Of a stretch of DNA of 64,000 bases, positions 58,260-64,000 are shown one piece after another. Below the pieces are notes generated by a model, which had not been told where the DNA came from, did not search any database, and saw nothing but the letters and a program-made list of their open reading frames with translations. The DNA is from Chitinimonas taiwanensis DSM 18899 (GTDB taxonomy: Bacteria > Pseudomonadota > Gammaproteobacteria > Burkholderiales > Chitinimonadaceae): contig NZ_FPKR01000008.1 in NCBI RefSeq assembly GCF_900119825.1, positions 124,001 to 188,000 on the forward strand, in the 5' to 3' direction. A program made the translations under genes and the position numbers. Each line of letters starts with the position of its first letter. The stretch's first letter is position 1.

Positions 58260-59173
58260 AATTCACCATCTTCCAGGAAACACGGAAGGGTGCCCGCCAG
58301 TACAACCAGGATCGCATGTGCTACTCCTACAGCCGCGACTCCTTGTTGATGGTGGTCGCGGACGGCATGGGCGGTCATCTGCATGGCGAAGTGGCCGCGC
58401 AGATCACCGTCGAGCTGATGGCCGAACTGTTCCAGAAGAAGGCCAAGCCCACCATCCAGAACCCGCACCAGTTCATGATCGACGGCTGCATGAAATGCCA
58501 TGACGCGATCTTCAACTACGCGGCCAACCACAGCCTGCTGGAGACGCCGCGCACCACGGTGGTGGCGGCCATCATCCAGGACGGCATGCTGTACTGGACC
58601 CATGTCGGCGATTCGCGCCTTTACCTGATCCGCGACGGCGAGACGATTGCGCGCACCCGCGATCATTCCAAGGTGCAGCAGATGGTGGAAATGGGCCGCC
58701 TGACGCCGGAAGAAGCCGAACGCCATCCGGAGAAGAACAAGATCTACAACTGCCTGGGCTCGATGTTCCCGCCCGAGGTGGAGATCGGCGGCAAGACACC
58801 GCTGCTGGATGGCGACACCGTGCTGCTGTGCACCGACGGCCTGTGGGGCGGTGTGAACCAGGCCGAGCTTGAGCAGATGCTGTCCGGCTACCCGGTGCTG
58901 TATGCGCTGCCGCAGCTGCTCGACCGCGCCGAGATGCGTGGTGGCGTGCATGGCGACAATCTGACCGGCGTGGGCGTGAACTGGCATGACGAGGATGAGC
59001 TGAGCGGCAATGGCAGCCTGTCCACCAAGCAGCTGTCGGACGGCGAAGTCACCACCCGTCTGAACACCCTGAACGCCGACAAGGCGCTTAAGGAAAGCAA
59101 GGAAATCACCGAGGCCGATATCGAAGCGGCCATCAATGAAATCCAGAACGCGATCAACAAGTACTCGAAGTGA
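58256..59173 (+). CDS. PP2C-type Ser/Thr protein phosphatase
   Basis: 305 residues. Metal ligands are seen in VADGMGGHLHG (Asp36), HVGDSRLYLIRDG (Asp119), LCTDGLWGG (Asp194) and HGDNLTGV (Asp234). A tail of about 60 residues follows, acidic and helical, of no recognised type. It should reverse the action of the kinase encoded immediately upstream with an ATGA overlap; kinase and phosphatase form a matched pair. Confidence 0.93.
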   Translation: MKFTIFQETRKGARQYNQDRMCYSYSRDSLLMVVADGMGGHLHGEVAAQITVELMAELFQKKAKPTIQNPHQFMIDGCMKCHDAIFNYAANHSLLETPRTTVVAAIIQDGMLYWTHVGDSRLYLIRDGETIARTRDHSKVQQMVEMGRLTPEEAERHPEKNKIYNCLGSMFPPEVEIGGKTPLLDGDTVLLCTDGLWGGVNQAELEQMLSGYPVLYALPQLLDRAEMRGGVHGDNLTGVGVNWHDEDELSGNGSLSTKQLSDGEVTTRLNTLNADKALKESKEITEADIEAAINEIQNAINKYSK

Positions 59174-59271
59174 GGTCGGCCGGGGCTGAGCCGCTCCCTT
59201 GGCAAAGCCCCGATCCGGCCATCTTGACGCATGCGGTATAATTTCCGCCTTGAATTCAACAAGGTACCGCC

Positions 59272-59988
59272 ATGCGCCCGTCCGGCCGTTCTCCCCAGCA
59301 GCTTCGCACCGTTCGTCTCACCCGCCAGTTCACCCGTCACGCCGAAGGTTCGGTGCTGGTCGAGATGGGCGACACCAAGGTGATCTGTACCGCCAGCGTG
59401 GAAGAAAGCGTGCCGCCCTTTCTGAAGGGCAAGGGCGAGGGCTGGGTGACCGCCGAGTACGGCATGCTGCCGCGCTCGACCAATAGCCGCATGAAGCGCG
59501 AAGCGGCCAGCGGCAAGCAAAGCGGTCGCACCCAGGAAATCCAGCGCCTAATCGGCCGCAGCCTGCGCGCCGTGGTCGATCTCAAAGCCCTGGGCGAGCG
59601 CCAGATCACCATCGATTGCGATGTGATCCAGGCCGATGGCGGCACGCGTTGCGCAAGCATCACCGGCGCCTTCGTCGCGCTGCAGGATGCAATCAACGGC
59701 CTATTGGCCAGCGGCAAACTGGCCAGCAACCCGATCCGTGCCCAGGTGGCCGCTGTGTCGGTGGGCGTATTCCAGGGCCAGCCGGTGCTCGATCTCGACT
59801 ATCTGGAAGACAGCGACTGCGACACCGACATGAATGTGGTGATGACCTCGCAAGGCGGCTTTGTCGAGCTGCAAGGCACGGCCGAGGGCGCTCCGTTCAG
59901 CCGCAGCGAGATGAACAGCCTGATCGAGCTGGCCGAAGCCGGCATCACCGAGCTGATGGCCGCGCAGAAGGCCGCGCTGGCGCAATAA
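59272..59988 (+). CDS. rph: Ribonuclease PH
   Basis: 238 residues. Phosphorolytic 3'-5' exonuclease that trims tRNA 3' ends. [33 protein letters not shown] and SNSRMKREA-like [20 protein letters not shown] (with the RQxR-type phosphate site region) are diagnostic. It is full length and not truncated as in E. coli K-12. A TATAAT box is found at 59237-59242; AAGG precedes the ATG. Confidence 0.96.
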   Translation: MRPSGRSPQQLRTVRLTRQFTRHAEGSVLVEMGDTKVICTASVEESVPPFLKGKGEGWVTAEYGMLPRSTNSRMKREAASGKQSGRTQEIQRLIGRSLRAVVDLKALGERQITIDCDVIQADGGTRCASITGAFVALQDAINGLLASGKLASNPIRAQVAAVSVGVFQGQPVLDLDYLEDSDCDTDMNVVMTSQGGFVELQGTAEGAPFSRSEMNSLIELAEAGITELMAAQKAALAQ

Positions 59989-60049
59989 TCCGTTTATCCA
60001 AGGCGGCAGGGACGCCCAGCCCGACCGCCTTGGCGCTTGAAAGCATGCC

Positions 60050-61051
60050 GTGAACAAGCCCACCCCACGCCGTATCTGTCTGGCCCCGATGCTGGATTGG
60101 ACTGACCGGCATTACCGTTACTTCCTGCGCCAGATTTCGCGCCATACCTTCCTGTACACCGAGATGGTGACCACCGGCGCGATCATCCATGGCGAGCGCG
60201 CGCGCTTTCTCGACTTCAGCGACTGCGAGCACCCGGTGGCCCTGCAGCTGGGTGGCTCGGAGCCATCCGACCTTGCCCAGTGCGCGAAGCTGGCCGAGCA
60301 ATGGGGCTATGACGAGGTCAACATCAATGTCGGCTGCCCGAGCGAGCGCGTGCAGTCGGGTGCGTTTGGCGCCTGCTTGATGGAAGAGCCGCAGCTGGTG
60401 GCCGACTGCGTGAAGGCGATGCGTGACGCAGTCAGCATCGATGTGACGGTCAAGCACCGCATCGGCATCAATGAGGTCGAGCACTACGAATACCTGCGCG
60501 ACTTCGTCGGCACAGTGGCCGAAGCCGGTTGCACCACCTTTATCGCCCACGCACGCAACGCCATCCTCAAGGGCCTGTCGCCCAAGGAAAACCGCGAGAT
60601 TCCGCCGCTCAAATACCACTATGTGCACCGGCTCAAGCAGGACTTCCCGCAGCTGGAGATCATCCTCAACGGCGGCCTGGCCGACTGGGACAGCGTGGAT
60701 GCGCAGCTACAGCATGTGGACGGTGTGATGATAGGGCGCATGGCCTATCACGATCCTTACCAGTTCGCCGCCGTGGATGCGCGCTACTACGGCGACACGC
60801 GCGCCGTGCCCAGCCGCGCCGAGGTGGCGCGCGCGCTGATGCCCTATATCGCCGAACGCATGGCCAGCGGACGCACCCTGCCCAAGCACATCGTCCGCCA
60901 TGTGCTGGGCCTCTATCAGGGCCGGCCCGGGGCGCGCAACTGGCGCCGCCTGCTCAGCGATAGCAAGCTGCTGCAGGGCGCGGGGCCGGAAATCATCGAG
61001 ACCGCGCTCGCTGAAGTCGAGCATGGCCTCATGGCGAGCCAAGGTGCGTAA
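60050..61051 (+). CDS. dusA: tRNA-dihydrouridine(20/20a) synthase DusA
   Basis: 333 residues, FMN TIM barrel. APMLDWTDRHYRYFLR is the DusA opening; NINVGCPSERVQSGAFGACLM carries the catalytic Cys; TVKHRIGI and FIAHARNAILKGLSPKENR are DusA-specific. It reduces uridine 20 and 20a in the D loop. GTG start; a nearby out-of-frame ATG is not usable. Confidence 0.95.
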   Translation: MNKPTPRRICLAPMLDWTDRHYRYFLRQISRHTFLYTEMVTTGAIIHGERARFLDFSDCEHPVALQLGGSEPSDLAQCAKLAEQWGYDEVNINVGCPSERVQSGAFGACLMEEPQLVADCVKAMRDAVSIDVTVKHRIGINEVEHYEYLRDFVGTVAEAGCTTFIAHARNAILKGLSPKENREIPPLKYHYVHRLKQDFPQLEIILNGGLADWDSVDAQLQHVDGVMIGRMAYHDPYQFAAVDARYYGDTRAVPSRAEVARALMPYIAERMASGRTLPKHIVRHVLGLYQGRPGARNWRRLLSDSKLLQGAGPEIIETALAEVEHGLMASQGA

Positions 61052-61688
61052 GCTCATCCGCGGCGCGCTCGCGCTCAGCCTGCTCTGTGCCCAGGCGGCC
61101 GAACCCGTGCTGCTGGCCACCATGGGCAATAAGGCCTCGGTGTCCTTTGGCGACAAGCCGGTCACGCTCAGCGTGGGCCAGAGCCGCGAGGGCGTGAAAC
61201 TGGTGAGCGTGGCGCCCGATTCGGCCGTGTTCGAGGCCGACGGCAAGCGCCGTCAGGTACGCCTGGGTCAAGGCTTCTTCGCCCCCGGTGGCGGCGAAGG
61301 CCAGGCCAGTGGGAGCGCCAATAGCGCTACCCTGTTCAGTGTCGGCCACGGCCACTTCATGGCCAATATCAGCAGCGGCCAGGGCACGGTGCGCGGCATC
61401 ATCGATACCGGCGCCAGCTTTCTGTCACTGTCCACGCCCCAGGCGGCCCAGCTTGGCCTGCGCATCGACCGTAGCAATCCCATCCTGCTCAGCACCGCGC
61501 AGGGGCGCAAGGTGTCTTGGCGCGGCAAGGCGAACAGCCTGAAGATCGAAGGCATCACGCTATATGAAGTCGACGTGGTGGTCAGCGAGGGCAATTTCCC
61601 CGAAGTGCCGTTGATCGGCATGAGCGTGCTGAACCGCCTGCAGATGCAGCGCGATGGCGACACCATGACCCTGAAAAAGAAATTCTGA
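61023..61688 (+). CDS. Retroviral-type aspartic protease family protein
   Basis: 221 residues. Signal peptide (LIRGALALSLLCAQAAEP), a middle beta domain, and a single-motif aspartic protease domain (about 115-215) with GIIDTGASFLSLS as the active-site Asp-Thr-Gly and PLIGMSVLNRLQM as the closing strand. A single DTG means it would act as a homodimer, as in the TIGR02281 clan AA group. Periplasmic by its signal. The start overlaps the dusA end; an in-frame GTG at 61044 is an alternative. Confidence 0.88.
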   Translation: MASWRAKVRKLIRGALALSLLCAQAAEPVLLATMGNKASVSFGDKPVTLSVGQSREGVKLVSVAPDSAVFEADGKRRQVRLGQGFFAPGGGEGQASGSANSATLFSVGHGHFMANISSGQGTVRGIIDTGASFLSLSTPQAAQLGLRIDRSNPILLSTAQGRKVSWRGKANSLKIEGITLYEVDVVVSEGNFPEVPLIGMSVLNRLQMQRDGDTMTLKKKF

Positions 61689-61690
61689 CC

Positions 61691-62209
61691 ATGCCCAGCA
61701 ACACACCCGACCAGCAACTCAAACAGTGGGTCATCTACCCACCGGCCCTGGCCGCCCTGATCGCCCTGGTGATCGTGATTGGCATACTGCGCTGGCTGGC
61801 CGCGCCGACCAGCGCCCTGGGCCTTGCGCTCGCCGTGACCCTGGCGCTGACCTGGTGGCTGCTGCCGCGCCTGGCGTTCAAGCTGTGGCGCGCGGGCGAT
61901 AGCCTGTACTGGCGTTGGGGCCAGCTGAATACCGGCCCGGCCGGCAGCCTGAAGCTGGCCGATATCCGCGCCGTACGCGTGGCCAGCCTGCCCGATAAAC
62001 CGACGCGCCCGGTGCGCCGCCTCGGCCAGGCCGAGCTGCACGGTGGCAACTTCACTCCCGAACTGAACCGCGGTGTGCAGATCGAACTCGCCGATGGCCG
62101 CGAGCTCTGGTTTGGCCTGCCGCAACCCGAAATCTTTGCCAACGCGCTACGCGCCGTGGCGCCCAGCTTGAAGGAAAGCCATGCAGCAACTGGTACTGGC
62201 CAGCAATAA
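61691..62209 (+). CDS. Two-helix membrane protein of unknown function
   Basis: 172 residues. Two hydrophobic helices at about 17-36 and 41-60, then a cytoplasmic domain with a PH-like strand pattern (GSLKLADIRAVRVASLP, GVQIELADGRELWFGL). No catalytic motif seen. Its 3' end overlaps rdgB by 29 bases, so the two are probably translated together. Confidence 0.8.
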   Translation: MPSNTPDQQLKQWVIYPPALAALIALVIVIGILRWLAAPTSALGLALAVTLALTWWLLPRLAFKLWRAGDSLYWRWGQLNTGPAGSLKLADIRAVRVASLPDKPTRPVRRLGQAELHGGNFTPELNRGVQIELADGRELWFGLPQPEIFANALRAVAPSLKESHAATGTGQQ

Positions 62210-62774
62210 CGCTGGCAAGCTCAAGGAGTTCAGCCGCCTGTTCGCCCCGCTGGCGATCGAGGTGATCCCGCAGGGCCAGCTCGGGGTGAGCGAGGCGGAA
62301 GAGCCGCACGCCACCTTCGTGGAAAACGCGCTGGCCAAGGCGCGCCATGCGGCGGCGGCCACCGGCCTGCCCGCACTGGCTGACGACTCGGGCATCTGTG
62401 TGCCGGCCCTGGGCGGCGCACCGGGTGTGTACTCGGCGCGTTATGCGGGCGAGCCAAAATCGGACGCGGCGAATAACGCCAAGCTGGTGGCCGACCTGGC
62501 CCAGCACCAGGATAAGCGCGCCTTCTATTACGCAGTATTGGTACTGGTGCGCTCGGCCGATGACCCGCGCCCGCTGATCGCCGAAGGTCGGCTCGATGGC
62601 GAGGTGATTGCCGAAGCGCGTGGCGCCGGTGGCTTTGGCTACGACCCGCACTTCCTGATCGCAGGCCTGGGCAAGACCGCGGCTGAACTCACACCAGAAG
62701 AAAAGAACCCGATCAGCCATCGCGGCAAGGCGCTGGCCGCCCTCTTGGCCAAGCTGCAGGAGGACGCCCTATGA
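62181..62774 (+). CDS. rdgB: dITP/XTP pyrophosphatase RdgB
   Basis: 197 residues, Ham1 family. LVLASNNAGKLKEFSRLF (phosphate loop), ADDSGICVPALGGAPGVYSARYAG, GFGYDPHFLI and ISHRGKALAAL are diagnostic. It removes non-canonical purine triphosphates. AAGGAAAG precedes the ATG. Commonly next to rph, hemW and dusA-type genes, as here. Confidence 0.96.
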   Translation: MQQLVLASNNAGKLKEFSRLFAPLAIEVIPQGQLGVSEAEEPHATFVENALAKARHAAAATGLPALADDSGICVPALGGAPGVYSARYAGEPKSDAANNAKLVADLAQHQDKRAFYYAVLVLVRSADDPRPLIAEGRLDGEVIAEARGAGGFGYDPHFLIAGLGKTAAELTPEEKNPISHRGKALAALLAKLQEDAL

Positions 62775-62983
62775 GCAGCGCCTGGCCCAAATGGCTGAAG
62801 GACGATGGCAGCGTGGTCAGCTGCTTTGAAAAAGTGAAGGTGATGGAAGAGAACCTGAACGAGATTCGCCAGATGGCGCAGGACGCGTTCGAGGATGGCC
62901 TGTTGATGGAAGTGAACGAGGCGCAGATGCGCGAAGCGCTGCACCGCATGGTGGATGAACTGGTCAACCCCTATGGCCGCTGA
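62771..62983 (+). CDS. Small helical hypothetical protein
   Basis: 70 residues, not recognised by a firm family name. WPKWLKDDGSVVSCFEKVKVM followed by a helical acidic stretch (NEIRQMAQDAFEDGLLM). No signal or membrane segment. ATGA overlap with rdgB and an 11-base overlap with the next gene, so it is part of the run to hemW. The position between rdgB and hemW recurs in betaproteobacteria in my memory. Confidence 0.8.
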   Translation: MSSAWPKWLKDDGSVVSCFEKVKVMEENLNEIRQMAQDAFEDGLLMEVNEAQMREALHRMVDELVNPYGR

Positions 62984-63464
62984 CAGCCCCGCCACGCCGA
63001 AGCGCGAAGGCCGCCGCTTCGCCATCCTGATCGCGCTCGGCCTCGTGTTCGCCGCGCTGCAGACCTGGTTCATGCCCAGCGGCCGCACGCCCTCGCTGGC
63101 ACGCAATACCGCCGAACAGGCGTTCGCCCTGGCACGCGACACCCCACAGCAGCTGCGCTTTGCCGACCTGAACGACGGCAAATGGCAGACCGCGCGCCTG
63201 TACGCCCCCGGCGCCGACCTGATGGCCGCCTGTAATACGCTCAGCGCAGGCCAGGAAGACTGCCGCACCGCACTGGCCAAGCCGCCCAAGGAAGTCATTC
63301 TGCTGGGCTTTACCGAGGGCAAGCTGACGCGAATTGAGCAGCTGCCGATCAATCTGCTGCGCCTGCAAGATTGCCCGGTCGAGCTGCTCGCCAGCCAGCG
63401 CCTCTCGCTACAACGCCTACCGGGCGGTGGCCCGGCGCAGGCTCAATGCCAGGCACCCGTATGA
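62973..63464 (+). CDS. Hypothetical single-pass membrane protein
   Basis: 163 residues. Basic start, one membrane helix (FAILIALGLVFAALQTWF, about 16-33), then a periplasmic part with four cysteines (AACNTLS, QEDCRT, LQDCPVEL, AQCQAP) that could form two disulfides. No family recognised. The ATG at MAADSP is used because it overlaps the upstream stop by eleven bases; an upstream in-frame start would overlap further. Confidence 0.75.
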   Translation: MAADSPATPKREGRRFAILIALGLVFAALQTWFMPSGRTPSLARNTAEQAFALARDTPQQLRFADLNDGKWQTARLYAPGADLMAACNTLSAGQEDCRTALAKPPKEVILLGFTEGKLTRIEQLPINLLRLQDCPVELLASQRLSLQRLPGGGPAQAQCQAPV

Positions 63465-64000
63465 GCATCCCCATCCACCCCGCCCCCAACTACCGCCCCG
63501 TTGCCCAACAACCGGTCAGCCGCGCCAACTGGCAGCTGAGCGCGCTGCCGCCGCTGTCGCTGTATATCCACTTCCCCTGGTGCGTGCGCAAATGCCCGTA
63601 TTGCGACTTCAATTCGCATGAGGCGCGCGGTGGCATTGACGAGATGGGCTATGTGGCGGCGCTGCTGCAGGACCTCGAACACAGCCTGCCGCTGATCTGG
63701 GGCCGGCCTATCCACACCATCTTCATGGGCGGCGGCACACCGAGCCTGTTCTCGCCCGAGGCAATGGACACGCTCCTGGCCGGCATCCGTGCGCGCACCA
63801 AATTGCTGCCCGATGCCGAGATCACGCTGGAGGCGAATCCGGGCACAGTGGAAGCGGCCAAGTTCAAGGGCTATCGCGCCGCCGGCATCAACCGCCTGTC
63901 CATCGGTATCCAGAGCTTTAACGCCGAACATCTGCAAGCCATCGGCCGCATCCACGATGCCGAGGAGGCCAAGCGCGCCGCGGCGCTGGCGGCCGAGACC
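63461..64000 (+). CDS. hemW: Radical SAM heme chaperone HemW (partial, 5' part)
   Basis: 180 residues are visible before the window ends. PPLSLYIHFPWCVRKCPYCDFNSHE carries the radical-SAM cysteines C41, C45 and C48, and FMGGGTPSLFS and RLSIGIQSFN are HemW/HemN blocks. HemW proteins bind heme and are involved in heme insertion; they lack the coproporphyrinogen oxidase activity of HemN. Short N-terminus before the CxxxCxxC motif, without the extra HemN region, favours HemW. ATGA overlap with the preceding gene. Confidence 0.93.
   Translation, partial: MSIPIHPAPNYRPVAQQPVSRANWQLSALPPLSLYIHFPWCVRKCPYCDFNSHEARGGIDEMGYVAALLQDLEHSLPLIWGRPIHTIFMGGGTPSLFSPEAMDTLLAGIRARTKLLPDAEITLEANPGTVEAAKFKGYRAAGINRLSIGIQSFNAEHLQAIGRIHDAEEAKRAAALAAET

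Noticed and set aside
59223-59242. TTGACG close to TATAAT before rph
   Set aside because: The two boxes are only eight bases apart, so they cannot form one sigma-70 promoter; the TATAAT alone may be used.

Overview
The window is a GC-rich chromosomal segment of a Gram-negative, motile-surface type bacterium, most likely a betaproteobacterium of the Neisseriales/Burkholderiales area. This placement rests on the gene repertoire (MSHA and type IV pili, GTG/TTG starts, DUF2069, TrmB, rpoZ-spoT and yicC-gmk arrangements, urt-ure cluster) and is an inference, not a search result. No rRNA, CRISPR array, insertion sequence or phage gene was seen.

Layout. 1-6412: end of an MSHA-type pilus assembly operon (partial gene, mshN-, mshE, mshG, mshI-, mshJ-, mshK-like), then tRNA-Phe with its own promoter and terminator. 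6685-7212: RDD membrane protein. 7737-11097: ilvI-ilvH-ilvC (branched-chain amino acids). 11191-12964: psd and pssA, divergent phosphatidylethanolamine genes. 13175-14707: leuA. 14763-22657: a minus-strand minor pilin operon fimT-pilV-pilW-pilX-pilY1-pilE whose DNA is clearly AT-richer than its surroundings; the AT-rich composition begins inside leuA. 22905-24955: groES-groEL with both a CIRCE operator and a sigma-32 promoter. 25854-29424: a sigma-54 controlled aldehyde dehydrogenase and its divergent AcoR-type activator.

29907-42166: a continuous minus-strand unit of fifteen genes that joins the urea ABC transporter (urtABCDE) to urease and its maturation genes (ureDABCEFG, ureJ), with two GNAT acetyltransferases inside it, read from a candidate sigma-54 promoter with an NtrC-like site. 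Together the genes import urea, hydrolyse it to ammonia and CO2, and assemble the nickel centre, probably under nitrogen limitation.

42519-50374: bioA, an unrecognised 526-residue protein, a YihY/BrkB membrane protein, and the tightly overlapped wrbA-DUF2069-birA-coaX-SPOR chain. 50452-57131 (minus): a small outer-membrane-like protein, thiS-thiG-trmB, spoT, rpoZ, gmk and yicC. 57219-64000 (plus): a Ser/Thr kinase and PP2C phosphatase pair, rph, dusA, an aspartic protease, rdgB, small proteins and the start of hemW.

The most interesting signals are the compositional break inside leuA leading into the pilin island, the sigma-54 aldehyde dehydrogenase regulatory region with two palindromes, the urt-ure supercluster with embedded acetyltransferases, the dual heat-shock control of groESL, and departures from family motifs in IlvI and Gmk. 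I did not find a clearly unprecedented system.
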